Positions 34,181 through 45,944 of a DNA stretch of 64,000 bases are shown here, in pieces. This DNA is from Sesamum alatum. Taxonomy: Eukaryota > Streptophyta > Magnoliopsida > Lamiales > Pedaliaceae. Under the pieces are notes generated by a model. The model saw nothing but the letters and a program-made list of their open reading frames with translations. It ran no database searches and was not told the origin of the DNA. The stretch covers positions 29,559,636 to 29,623,635 of the forward strand of contig JACGWO010000002.1 in assembly GCA_034509735.1 (NCBI GenBank), in the 5' to 3' direction. The translations under genes and the position numbers were made by a program. Numbering within the stretch: the first letter of the stretch is position 1; each line of letters begins with the position of its first letter.

Positions 34181-35398
34181 AATCTAATTAAAGGGAAAGC
34201 CCATGCTTTATAAAATTCATAAATCTAATTTATGAACTCAAGCCCGATTATTCTAAATAATTCATCGAGGCATGAATCTCCAAGAAGTATAATTTTAATT
34301 CCATTAAATTAAACCTTCTCCCGGAATTAATTCCAAATTAATTCCCTTTCATTTGGTGTAGCGGGTGTGACTCTTTAGGTTCACCTTTCAGCTAGACTTG
34401 GACCTACTTTTTGTTATTTCATAACCAAAGTAGTCCGTTACCATGGGTGGCCATCTAGCAACGGTCCATGGCACTAGAGACTAGGTGAATTTATGGTGTG
34501 AACATTTAGGCTCCGAGTTATACGCAGGTGCGGTTCTACCGACGCTCGATACGTACGGGTACGGTCCTACTGTCGCCTATCTCCCGGCCTTTTAGTCTAG
34601 GGGTCGGTTCCCATTCTTGACTAGGCAACTATGCATAATGCTCGAGATAGGTTTAACTCGACGTAGGAAATCCTTTCCCACTACATCAAGTGCTATGGCC
34701 ATAGACTTTGTGAGTCTAAACCATCTCCGAGCGCATAGGAGATCTTGCTGTCATATCCTTTGACAGGGGATAGATCCTATCTTGGAATTCACCGTTCTTA
34801 CATACTCCGACTGCACTGGACGAGGCTTATGATGACCATGTGATATAATCGGTCAAATTTCACCAGATCCAAGATACAGCCTTAGTATGTAGGGGACTGC
34901 CGTGATCCTCAAGTCCGAGGACTAATCCCGTACTATCGGAACCGGGAATACTAGTCATACCGACCAAGCCCGAGTAGCTTCTATATGACGATTCGCGCGA
35001 GTCACCTCAGTCGGCCGCTCCCCAGCAGGCCGACCCACTAACACTGCTTAGACGATCCTCGTCACCCGTCGATGAAACACGACAGCAGATGCTTAGTGCA
35101 AGTCTCAAATGGATTCTCGATGCCCTGTCTCGAGATTCCTTTGACTTGGAGTATTTCAGACTGATTCGGCGAAATTGATTTCATGAACCTACCTCCAAGC
35201 GTAGTTCCAATTTCCCGAAACGTTGTTTCAGCCTGTGGGCGTTTGTTGTGACATCGTAACGATGCAAGCAGTAAGTACAACAAACTCATGCCTATGAATC
35301 CTTACTACATTCATTAACATAATATTACTTGTTCACAGATTGACGAATGGTTCTCAGAACAACCAATACCATTGACTTTCTGGTCACCTATTCTAACA

Positions 35399-35403
35399 GA
35401 TCT
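35399..35403. repeat. TSD GATCT, right
   Basis: This is the right copy of the solo C LTR duplication. Leader sequence ATGCCCCTTACATC continues after it. Confidence 0.92.
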
Positions 35404-35424
35404 ATGCCCCTTACATCAAACCGA

Positions 35425-35436
35425 GCTCTGATACCA
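35425..35436 (-). promoter_or_regulatory. Primer binding site of A3
   Basis: GCTCTGATACCA on the + strand, two bases from the 5' LTR end at 35439, as in A1 and A4. Confidence 0.93.
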
Positions 35437-35438
35437 CT

Positions 35439-37663
35439 TGAAGGACAAGCGGATCCGCCCGGGAGCGCGAGCGGAAGCGAGGAAGCGAGAAATTGTGCAC
35501 AAATTTAAATCTAATTTAAATATGCGAATTCCAAGGGGTGTACCCTTGGGTGCTCAACTGGGCGTTCGATGTAGGATGTGTAAATATTAAAACATATATT
35601 TAAGCACATAGGGCATAGATATATAAATGAAATCAATCAAAGCGTAATAAACCGTTACCTTTGATTGTTTAGCATATGCTCCCGGCTACTTGCGTTGTTT
35701 CTTCTCCGGAATGCTCACGAAATCCAAACGTATGGATTCTCCAAAGGTGATCCACCCCACACCGGAAGAAACACACGTTCTTCTTGCTAGAAAAGAACGG
35801 GTTTAGGAGGAATCGGTTTAAGAGAAGAACACTATGAATTAGTGTTCTCTTAAATTTACTTTGTTCTTCTTCTTGATTCAAAATCAAGTGAAGAACACAA
35901 GTGTGGGAGAGGGAGAGAGCACGAAAATTGAGAGAGAGGAGAGGATTTTTGTCTTCTCTTTTTCCAAGAAAAGATGAATAATGAATCACTTATGCTTGGT
36001 GTTGTATATTCTAATATATATACATAATTAATGTGATTATTGGAATGTGTCTAGGTTCATCCAAGGATGTCTAGATTCATTCCAATCAATCACCATCAAT
36101 TCTTCAATCAAGCCTACCAAAATTTATGGTATGATCAAATCATACCAAAAGGGAAGAGCTTGATTGAAGTTGATTTGTCTCTTTCCAAAAGAGATAAGTC
36201 AACATACCACCTAGTATGCAACATGGCTGATTTCGCTTCCTCCAAGGGAGCATGTCAGCCATGTTTAACTAAGGGAAGAAGTCCAACTTCTTCCTATTCC
36301 AAATTAGGAATTATTTCTCCTCTCGGGTATAATTTAACGGACCGGGTTTTATCGTAATCTAATTACGACGAACCCAATATTAAATCCAATTTAATGTCCA
36401 CTTAAATTATTCCCGTTGATCTTTTAATCCAATTAAAAGATCCAACGTCTCAACATCTCAACTTTTCATATTTAATCGAAAATCCAATTTACCGATTAAA
36501 TGAAAGCCCGATACAATATCGGCCCGTCCATCCAATGGACTTTCCCTTAAGTAATCCAAGTACTTATTTTATCCTTCGAGATTGACTCCAAGTCGATCTC
36601 TCAACCTCCTCGGTGATTTGTGTGTGACCCTTTAGGTTCACCCTCAGCTAGACTTGGGCCCGTGTCCCACAAGGGCCCGTTACCATGGCTGGCCGTCTAG
36701 CAACGGTCCATGGCACTAGAGACTAGGTGAATTGGCATGAACATTTAGGCGCCGATTCCGTACGGGTACGATCCTTCCGTCTACCGTCTCCCGGCCTTAG
36801 TCTAGGGTATGGAATTGGGCGTCGGTTCCCATCCTTGACTAGGCATCTATGCTTAATACTCGAGACCACGTATGCTTCATTGCGTCGACACAGGAAACCA
36901 TTCCCTGTTCGACCAACCACTGTGGCCACAGCTTCAAACAGCATGAACGTGTCTCCGAGTGCATAGGAGATACCTCTGTCACATACTGACAGGGGACGGA
37001 TCCTCTTCTTGGAATCCACCGTCCTCGCTACACATTCCGACTGCACTGGACAAGGCTTATGATAATCATCTTACAGAATGATTACCTCTCGCCAGATCCA
37101 AGATACAGCCGTCCTGTGCATGCGACTGTCATGATTCCTCAAGTCTGAGGATTAGTCCCGTACTATCGGAACCGGGGAAAACCAATCATACTGACCAAGC
37201 CTCCAAAGCTTCCATATGATGATCCCCGCGAGTCAGTCCAGTCGGCTCGACCCCAGTCGACCAACCCATCAAGATTGTGTAGGCGTCCCACGCCTGTCGC
37301 CGATGAAACACGACACTCATCCAATGAACACGACTCTTGACGCAAGTCTCAATAGGACTCTCGATGCCCTGTCTCGAGGTCCTCGACTTGGAACGTTTCA
37401 GACCCAACTCTTAATCAGTTGGTTTCATGACCACCATCCAATGCATGGCCCTACTGCACGAGTTGTTATCCATGGTCTGTGGGCTTTGTTGCGATATAAG
37501 TTAAACACCGTTTTAACAAATGTAAGATGAGCGCAACAAAGAAGGTACCATTGGTGACGAACACTCATCTTATTCATCACATAATGATATTACATTTACA
37601 TCAAGTTGTCAGATAGGTTACAAATCGCCAAACCTATTGGCTTTCTAGTCACCTATTCTAACA
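35439..37663 (-). repeat. A3 5' LTR
   Basis: 2225 bp with + strand ends TGAAGGACAAGCGG and CACCTATTCTAACA. It has the CTGTGGCCACAG palindrome at 36920-36931. It is close to the 3' LTR except near the primer-site end. A TATA-like ATGTATATATATTAG is near 36001-36030 on the minus strand. Confidence 0.93.
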
Positions 37664-38157
37664 AGTTGATACTGGAAGGCTATAGCGACGCTAGCTTCTA
37701 GTCGGATGACGATGATAACAAGTCTCAATCTAGTTATGTGTTCAGACTTAATGGTGGCATGGTTGCTTGGAAGAGTTCCAAGCAGGCTACCACGGCGGAC
37801 TCCACCACAGAGTCTGAATACATAGCAGCTTCGGAAGCTGCTACGGAGGCGGTTTGGATGAAGAGCTATATCCAAGAGTTGGGTGTAGTACCTAGCATCG
37901 CTGAGCCAGTGGTTATCTTCTACGATAACAATGGGGCTATAGCGCAAGCAAAGGAACTGAGATCTCATCACCGATCCAAGCATATTCTTAGACGCTACCA
38001 TCTGCTCCGAGAGATGGTTAGCAGGGGTGACGTTCGGATGGACCGAGTCAACTCTGCAGAAAACATAGCAGATCCACTTACTAAGCCTATGTCGCAAGTT
38101 GCCCATACTCAGCATCTGGATAGGATGGGCTTGATGTCAATGGGTGATTGCCTTTAG
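37664..38157 (+). pseudogene. A-family pol fragment (RNase H end), right half
   Basis: It continues the gene split by A3, and the first five bases are the right TSD (AGTTG). It encodes the RNase H domain to its natural end. Motifs include DAS, KLNGG-like FRLNGGMVAWKSSKQATTADS, TESEYIAASEAATEAVWM, IFYDNNGAIAQAK and the terminal GDCL followed by a stop at 38157. One stop lies near 37700, in place of the Phe-Gln after DAS. The polypurine tract follows. Confidence 0.9.
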
Positions 38158-38171
38158 GTCAAGTGGGAGAT
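38158..38171 (+). promoter_or_regulatory. Polypurine tract, old A copy
   Basis: GTCAAGTGGGAGAT lies directly before an A LTR start (TGTTAGAATAGGTGACC). Confidence 0.8.
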
Positions 38172-38289
38172 TGTTAGAATAGGTGACCTGAAAGCCAATA
38201 GGTTTGGCGATTTGTAACCTGTTTTACAACTCGATGTAAATGTAATATTATATTATGTGATGAATAAAATGAGTATTTGTCACTTCTGG
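38172..38289 (+). repeat. A LTR start fragment (118 bp)
   Basis: The first 118 bp of an A LTR, cut off after GTCACTTCTGG and joined to RNase H coding sequence. The same LTR stretch continues normally in the copy at 38757. Confidence 0.88.
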
Positions 38290-38741
38290 TCGGATGACGA
38301 TGATGCCAAGTCTCTGTATGGTTTTGTATTTAGACTAAATGGTAGCGTGGTTACTTAGAAAGGTTCCAAGCAGGCTACCACGGCAGACTCCACCATAGAG
38401 TTTTGAATACATAGCGGCTTTGGAAGCTGCTAAGGAGTGGTTTGGTTGATGAGCTACATCTAAGGGTTGGATGTAGTACCTAGCATTGCTAAGCCTGTGA
38501 TTATCTTTTATGATAACAATGGGGCGATAACGCTAGCAAAGGAACCGAGATCTCATCACGACCAAAGCATATTCTTAGATGCTACCATCTGCTTAGAGAG
38601 ATGGATAGCAGGAGTGACGTTCGGTTGGACCGAGTCAGCTCCGCAGAAAACATAACAGATCCACTTGCTAAGCCCATGTCGCAAATTGCCCATACTCACG
38701 ATCTGCATAAGAGGATCGAGGTCAATGGGTGATTGGCTTTA
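38290..38741 (+). pseudogene. Second RNase H 3' end (A family)
   Basis: It begins at SDDDDAKS and runs to GDWL and a stop at 38741, followed by a degraded polypurine tract and another A LTR. It repeats the domain just upstream but is a different, more decayed copy. A TGG-to-TAG stop falls in the WKGSKQ motif near 38357, and indels lie near 38405-38460. It is evidence of a tandem recombination product, not a gene in use. Confidence 0.88.
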
Positions 38742-38756
38742 GGTCAAGTGAGAGAG
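38742..38756 (+). promoter_or_regulatory. Degraded polypurine tract
   Basis: GGTCAAGTGAGAGAG before an LTR start. It has changes from GGTCAAGTGGGAGAT. Confidence 0.7.
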
Positions 38757-40553
38757 TGTTAGAATAGGTGACCAGAAAGTCAATAGGTTTTGGCAATTTG
38801 TAACCTATTCGACAACTTGATGTAAATGTAATATTATTATGTGATGAATAAAATGAGTATTCGTCACTTCTGGTGCTTACTTTGTTGCGCTCATTTCACA
38901 TTTGTTAAAACGGTATTTAACTTATATCGTAACAAAGCCCACAGACCATGGATAACAACTTGTGCAGTTGGGCCACACATTGGATGGTGGTCACGAAATG
39001 TTCCAAGTCGAGGACCTCGAGACAGGGCATCGAGAGTCCTATTGAAACTTGCGTCAAGAGTCGTGTTTATTGGATGACTGCCGTGTTTCATCGGCGACAG
39101 GCGTGAGACGCCTACACGATCTTGATGGGTTGGTCGACTGGGGTCGAGCCGACTGGACTGACTCACGGGGATCATCATATGGAAGCCTTGGAGGCTTGGT
39201 CGGTATGATTAGTTTTCCCCGGTTCTGATAGTACGGGAGTAATCCTCAAACTTGAGGGATCATGGCAATCGCGTGCACATGACGACCATGAACCGTTGCT
39301 AGAGGGCCACCCATGGTAACGGGCCCTTGTGGGACACAGGCCCAAGTCTAGCTGAGGGTGAATCTAAAGGGTCACACACAAATCACCGAGGAGGTTGAGA
39401 GATTGACTTGGAGGTAATCTCAAAGGATAAATAAGTAATTGGATTGCTTAAGGGAAAGTCCATTGGAAGGACGGACCGATATTGTATTGGGCCTTCGTTT
39501 AATCGGTAAATTGGATTTTTTGATTAAATATGAAAGGTTGAGACGTTGGATCTTTTAATTGGATTAAAAGATCAACAGGAATAATTTAAATGGACATTAA
39601 ATTGGATTTAATGTTGGGTTCGTCATAATTGGATTACGATAAAACCCGGTCCGTTAAATTTTACCCGAGATGAGAAATAATTCCTATTTTGGAATAGGAA
39701 GAAGTTGGACTTCTTCCCTTAATTGGACATGGCCGAAATGCTCCCTTGGAGGAAGAAAAATCAGCCATGTTTCATGCTAGGTGGTATGTTGACTTATCTC
39801 TTTTGGAAAGAGACAAATCAACTGGAATCAAACTCTTCCCTTTTGGTACGATTTGATCATACCATAAATTTTGGTAGACTTGATTGAAGAATTGATGGTG
39901 ATTGATTAGAATGTATCTAGACATCCCTGGATGAACCTAGACACATTCCAATAATCACATTAATTTTGTTTATATATGAGAATATACAACACCGAGCATA
40001 AGTGAATCATAATTCATCTTTTCCTAGGAAAACGAAGAAGAAAAATCGGCCCTCTCCTCTCTCTCAACTCTCGGCCATCTCCCCCCTTTCTCACTTGTGC
40101 TCATCACTTGATTTTGAATCAAGAAGAAGAACAAAGTAGGTTTAAGAGTACACTAATCCATAGTGTTCTTCTCTTAAACCGATTCCTTCTTTAAACCCGT
40201 TTTCTTCTAGCAAGGAGAACGTGCGTTTCTTCAAGTGTGGTGTGGATCACCTTTGGAGAATCCATACGTTTGGATTTTGTGAGCATTCCGGAGAAGGAAC
40301 AACGCAAGTAGCCGCGTGCACGTAGATCATCAAAGGTAACGGTTTTTATTACGCTTTGGTTGATTTACAATCTATCTATGCCCTATGTGTTTAATATACG
40401 TTCTAATATTTACACATCCTACATCGAACGCCCGGTTGAGCACCCAAGGGTACACCCCTTGGGATTAGTTTATTTAAATTAGATTTAAATTTACTCCCTT
40501 TTCTCGCTTTCTCGCTTCCGCTCGCGCTCCCGGGCGGATTCGCTTGTCCTTCA
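38757..40553 (+). repeat. A LTR with internal deletions (+)
   Basis: Both ends are present (TGTTAGAATAGG to CTTGTCCTTCA), but the length is only 1797 bp. About 30 bp are missing near 38998. A larger block, roughly 400 bp, is missing at about 39282, where CACATGACG joins ACCATGAACCG. The CTGTGGCCACAG palindrome falls in the missing block. Family C leader sequence follows directly. Confidence 0.87.
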
Positions 40554-40817
40554 AAACGGTGAGGCAATTATCTTGGGAATCTCGTGGAACGAGAATGGTA
40601 TGGAATATCTCCCACGAGTTCTTTTTCCCATGCAAATCGTAAAAGTGGGGTATGGGGAAGATCGCTGTGGATCCCGAGCCCACTAGGAAAGGATTTTCCG
40701 AAAACAACGTTTGAGAGTGCCGTGTTTTCGTAGAAATAGTGGGAGAGGTTAAGGACTAAAGATCGAGACTTAACCTTCATATTACTTCATTTTGCTTATT
40801 ATTTTCTGCTTTATATA
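40554..40817 (+). other. Leader remnant of family C copy
   Basis: It matches the last 260 bp of A and B leaders (GGTGAGGCAAT..., CCCACTAGGAAA, AAATAGTGGGAG) before gag. Upstream leader, GC tract and primer site are missing, replaced by the A LTR end. Confidence 0.78.
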
Positions 40818-40872
40818 TTTGTGAACATCTAAGTATCTACCAACACATCACTAAGAGGCTTATTAAAGGGAA

Positions 40873-40877
40873 CCAAT
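40873..40877. repeat. TSD CCAAT, left
   Basis: CCAAT left of the solo B LTR is repeated at 42879-42883. Confidence 0.9.
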
Positions 40878-42878
40878 TGTTAGAATAGGTGACCATGTAA
40901 GCCAATTTTGGCGGGTATATGTAACCTATGTCTAGACAATTATAAGTGTTTTGATAAATCATTAATGAATAAAGAAGTGAATTTTCATTTGGCATTACTT
41001 TTGTTTTGTGTTCACTTGCACCTATTTTTCCATATCTGTTCACTACGCAAACAGAGCCCACGGACTGAGATTCGATTTCGGGGACTGGGACTACGCTTGG
41101 AGGTAGGTCCATGGAATCAGTCTTCCCGAATCAGTCCGGAAATCTCCAAGTCAAGGAATCCCGAAAATGGGTACCGGGATTCCATTTGAGACTTGCACTA
41201 AGCATCTGCTGTCGTGTTTCATCGACGGGTGACGAGGATCGTCTAAGCAGTGTTAGTGGGTTAGCCTGCTAGGATGCAGCTGACTGAGGTGACTCGTGGG
41301 AACCGTCTTACGGAGGACCTTGAGTATGGTCTGCAAGGTATGACGAGTATTCCCGGTTCCAACGGTACAGGTCAAGTCCTTTGACTTGAGGAATTACTGA
41401 GTTTACCTGTACATCAGAACTGTATCTTAGATATGGTGAGAGATTGCCAGAATTCTCTTTGGTAGTCATAAGCCATGTCTAGTGCAGTCCTGGTGTGCAA
41501 AGTGACAGTAGTTTCCAAGAAAGGATCTGTCTCCTGTCAATAGGTTTTGACAGTTGAGTCTCATGTATGCTCTAGGTCTTGTCCCTAAAACTGTGGCCAC
41601 AGTGACTGAACAGAAGGGAAGGTTTCCCTTGCGGCGTTTAGTGAGGACAGACCGACACTTAGGTCCAAGATGGGTGCCTGCGTTATCCGTGCCCTAGACA
41701 CTAAGTGATGAGACCGAAGACAGAAGGACAAGCGTGCTGTTAGAGCCTAAATGTTCATCCCTGAATATTTCACCTAGTCTCTAGTGCCATGGACCGTTGC
41801 TAGATGGCCACCCATGGTAACGGACGGATTCTAGGAATCCGACCAAGTCTAGCTGAATGGTGAACCTAAAGAGTCACACACTATCCACACACAATTAAAT
41901 ATTTAATTTGGAATTAAATATTGGAGTGAAGGAATGATTAAATTAGATTTAATCGGGACCTTTATTTTTTCTTGGAGAAATAATTCTTTCTATTTGATAG
42001 AAGGAATTAAATTGATAAATTGGATTTATCAAAGGGATTTATTTAATGGGCTTAAATAATATTTATATTTATTTTAGCCTCTTGGAAATATTTAAATAGG
42101 TTTTAAATATTTCCATTAAATTAAATTAAATCAACGGTTGAGATTAATGGGAGAGATGGATGGCTAGGATCGTTTTGACTAGGTCAAAACATTAGTTTGA
42201 CTAGGACTTTGACTAGGTCAAAATCCTAATCAAATTAGAGTTCTTAAAAGAGGAGTTTAAAGAGGATTAAACTCCTCTTCTATATAAACCCCTAGCATCC
42301 TACAATTTACATGATGATGAAACTCCAACACACACACACAACACACACACACGGTTTCTCTCTCTCTCCCATCTCTCTCGTTCGCCCCTCTCTCTCTCTC
42401 TCTCAAGAAAATAGTTTTCTTGATTCTTTTGTTCTTGGAACATTAGAATCTTGATGAATCAATACCATTAATTGATAATGTGTTATTGATTCATCCACTC
42501 CAAAATTATACACTTGTTCGTTGCTAGCACGACGTGCAAGATACGTGGGTGGATCGTGTGTCACGAATTAGAGGGTCTCAAAGACGGGATCTTGGTGCAA
42601 AACGGGGAACAACGCGTGTAGCCGTTGAAGACGAAAACGACAACGGGTAGGTCTCGTTTTAAATTTTCGTCCCTCTTTAATTTTCAACCCTATGGCCTCC
42701 ATGATTTATTTTATGTTATACGTTCATGAGAATACACCGAATGCCCGGGAAAATTTCAAAGGCACACCCTTTGAAACGTGTTTTTAATTTAAAGGCATGT
42801 TTAAATTCCGTTTTAATTTTTAATTATACCGCGCTTCCGCATTCGCGCTTTTCCCGGGACGATCCACATAATCTTTCA
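40878..42878 (+). mobile_element. Solo LTR, family B (+), in family C gag
   Basis: 2001 bp, starts TGTTAGAATAGGTGACC and ends ATCTTTCA, flanked by CCAAT on both sides, with no internal region. TATA box at 42281-42288, CTGTGGCCACAG at 41591-41602, shared CCATGG block near 41775-41825. It splits gag codons of the degenerate family C copy. Confidence 0.95.
42281..42288 (+). promoter_or_regulatory. TATA box of solo B LTR (+)
   Basis: TATATAAA followed by CCCCTAGC, then AC and CT tracts, as in the other B LTRs. Confidence 0.5.
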
Positions 42879-42883
42879 CCAAT
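42879..42883. repeat. TSD CCAAT, right
   Basis: Right copy of the duplication. gag continues with TACACGAATTAACTG. Confidence 0.9.
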
Positions 42884-45189
42884 TACACGAATTAACTGCG
42901 AAATCTTAAGATGGTCTTAGATTTCCAGAACCTTAACTCACATAACCGGATGAGGACGTTCCTCAACCCTTGCCGGAGGGGTCGACAACTAAGGCAACGC
43001 TTGGCGTTCAAAAGTTGAAGGATGACCACTGGCAAGTAGGATATAATGATGTTGGCTCAAACTATGCTTCGTTTGCATCATGTGTATATGGTCCCGGACC
43101 AGCATGCGGGGTAAAATGCAACGAAGGCATTTTTTGGAGCTAAGATGACGGAAGGGATGTTTGTACAACGAACATGGAGTGATGATGCAATCCCTAGTGG
43201 AGAAGCTCAAAGGACCTCCACATCAGTCTTGAAATAGAGACGTACATTGACATGATCCTTCAGTCTCTTCCTTCCTTCTACGAACCATTAATTATCAACA
43301 TGAACAAACTTAGAAAAAGATCTTCATAGGTTGGTAATTATGTTGGTCTAGTACGAAGCAACGATTGCAAAATCTGCGCCGTCGGTACTAGTAGGAGAGG
43401 CTTCAACCTCCATAACGAAAGGCAAGGGTGCCAAACGCCAAAATAGGAAGAAGGGTAAGGTGACATCAACTACTAAGTAATTCAAGTGCTGTTCCTTTAC
43501 AACACAAGGTGGAGGTAAAGGAAAGAGCAAGAGGTTCAAGCAGTCAAGTTCATAGATTTCTAAGAACGTAAGCATTCACTGTCGTAAAGAGGGCCATTGG
43601 AAAGGGGAGTATCCTAAACCTCTCTCCAATGTAGGTAAAATTTGATATTGAGTATTGACATGATCACTTTTTGGTATTTGATACCGTTCCTATCACTATT
43701 CTGCGGGTGGTTTGCAGAAAGTGAATAAGGACTTAAAAGCCAAGAATAGTTCTATGATTCAACAATGACAAGGTCCATTGCTGAAAAGGACTAGAGACTT
43801 GTTAGGCCTATAATCGTGATCATGTTAGGATAGTTTATAGGAATTATGTAACTTAGCATGATCAAAAGTATGTCTCTTTGTTGGACAAAGATTTTATTTC
43901 ATACATATTTGATCAACAAAATTATTGAATATTGATTCATGTTTGCTAGTAGTTACATGTAAATTCCTAGAATACCATCCCATAAAAGGTTTATGGATAC
44001 TCAAAATTCAAATTATCTAAATGGATTAAACAAGACTAACTTACAGATTTGGCATCTGCAACAGCTAGGACGTTTCCTCTTATTAAAAGATAAGTAAATT
44101 GAAAAGTTGGATGAATCTAGAAATAGATGATTTAAATCGACTAAATTTACAAGTCTTTTATGAAGAAGAAAGTCCGAAAGCTCTTTATTGGAAAAAGTAG
44201 GCTTGCCTAATAGTCTATTCGAAGGGAGCCAATAAGACAACTGTAGGTTACTAGTACACAAGACCATAAGAGGGTTCAAAAGTCTAAAGGTCCCATAGGA
44301 AGTTTGGGAATTAGACTTAAGGAGGTGAACCATAAATGGTTGCAAAATTAAACCTGTTTCTATAGGATCGAAAAGACCATGTATTTAGTGGGAGCTGTTG
44401 AGCATCCAAATTGAGAATGGAATTCTCAATGAAACGTTTCCTATAAAGGCCAAGTATGACGGTCTCTAATAAAGGGAACGATCGAGCTTCGTTGGACGAA
44501 GATCGATCGAAGTTTCACCAAATTAAGTTAGCCCGTGAAGACGTAGACTCGAAAATTGCCAATGTAAGGAACGTGGCACTTTGCTAGGAGTCACGCACAA
44601 GGAGCCATGGTTTGGCAAGCCTGTGTCCGACAAAGTCCTTGAGCATGTAGAAGGATCATACATGCGTTAAGGGACTAGTGGGAGACAGATTAGACTCGGT
44701 GTCTGATTTGTACAAGTTTACGACAAAATAATACTAACGTTGCTTATAATTGCATTTCTTAAATTGATCATATTCCAGTCCCCTTAAGAACGAGCCCGAA
44801 TGTCGTAAAAGGTACGAGTGATCGGGATATGTTCGGTCAAAATTGGATAGAAATCCAAATGACCTGGGGAACGTGATGTTGGACATCGGAGTAGGATTTA
44901 TGGAGAGGAGCCATAGAATCCGCTAGGAAATTCAAACAAGGTTTGAAACACCGCATAACTGGAATATTCGTTTAGACGAGCTCATACGGTGCATGACTCG
45001 GTCTTAAACTATGCAGGTGACCAGTGGGAGTAGAAATGGTGTTCCAAGTGTTTAAGTGTGCAATGTCTTGATTCATGGATGAATTCAAGGCATTAGGAAT
45101 CACTAAAACATAAGCCATAACTCACGAAAATTCTCCATGACATTTTAGGGTTCCCACATACATATCATGAATTGAGTTTTTCCAAAGTT

Positions 45190-45331
45190 CAGTCAATGGT
45201 AGACTGATGAGAAAACTCAAATATGTAGAGGGACAAGTTGTTCGAGACTCAGTCATAGTTAGACTGATGAGAACGCTTAGATACTATGAATAAAGCATCA
45301 AGTCATTCAAGAATTAGTCACGGTGGACTAA
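45190..45331 (+). repeat. Three imperfect 60-65 bp repeats with hairpins
   Basis: Three units each carry a small inverted repeat followed by ATGAGAA: CAGTC/GACTG at 45190-45205 and 45250-45266, and TTAGTC/GACTAA at 45314-45331. They lie in a part of the family C internal region that I cannot align to A or B pol. Confidence 0.6.
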
Positions 45332-45944
45332 TGAGAAGGCTTGGGTGTTGAGTATCCCTACGTCTTAACCCTAGGAAAGCATACGATATGTTTACTCGGT
45401 GTATAGGAACCGATGTTGAGTGTGCTTCTTGCATGACTCAACAGAAATCGGTAACGCACTGAGGGTTGAAGAAAACAATCAAGAACGATCCTTAGTACCT
45501 GAATAAGGACTAATGATGGATTCATGATGCATCGTCTGTTGAGAGTTGCTTTGGAAGGCTAAACGATACTAGCTTCCAGAGAATAAGTGAAAACCAGTTA
45601 GTCTCAAAGGTATGCACAGTCAGGCCCAATGACGAGTGCATCGGATAGTGGTCACTGATGAAGACTGCATCCATAGGATGGACGTGGCGCCTAGCACGGC
45701 CAAGCCATGTTCGCCTATAGGGCAGGCAACTTGGCTATGGGAGTATTGGCACGAGATCTCATCACGAGATCCACAAAAATATTCTTAGACAACCACCATC
45801 TCTAGGAGGCAATGGTGGATAGAGGTAACATGGTTAGACCGTATTGCTTCGCAAGGAAATATAAGCGGACTCACAATACCTTAGTCGGTATCGTAGATTA
45901 CTCATACTCAGAGGATTTTGAACAAAGGGGGTAATTGACTTAAT

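Larger units (their letters stand above)
33162..35398 (-). mobile_element. Solo LTR, family C (-)
   Basis: A complete 2237-bp LTR, + strand ends TGAAAGAATGTG and CTATTCTAACA, with a perfect GATCT duplication and no internal region. It carries a TATA-like box (33722-33729), a 90-bp tandem repeat in three copies, the palindrome in the form CTATGGCCATAG (34693-34704) and the shared CCATGG block (about 34438-34490). It is younger than A3, in whose leader it sits. Confidence 0.95.
31365..35424 (-). other. Leader of A3, interrupted by solo C LTR
   Basis: The non-coding leader is 31365-33161 plus 35399-35424 once the insertion is removed, about 1.8 kb. It matches the A1 and A4 leaders throughout, including palindrome pair, AT-rich part and GC tract. 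No gene is supported. Confidence 0.85.
25249..37663 (-). mobile_element. Structurally complete copia element A3 (-)
   Basis: 12.4 kb with both LTRs, primer site, leader, gag-pol, polypurine tract and a perfect 5-bp TSD (AGTTG). Without the nested solo C LTR and its TSD it is about 10.2 kb. It is inserted in the RNase H region of an older A-family pol lying on the opposite strand. Coding capacity is lost through frameshifts, a stop and a deletion removing the first integrase Asp, so it is complete in structure but not autonomous. Confidence 0.95.

Noticed and set aside
42355..42415. CT/GA and AC microsatellites in B and C LTRs as independent loci
   Set aside because: They recur at the same place in every copy as part of the LTR around the promoter.
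45201..45290. CTGATGAGAA motifs resembling a hammerhead ribozyme core
   Set aside because: The second core element and a proper stem II are missing in all three repeats, and no cleavage-site arrangement is visible.
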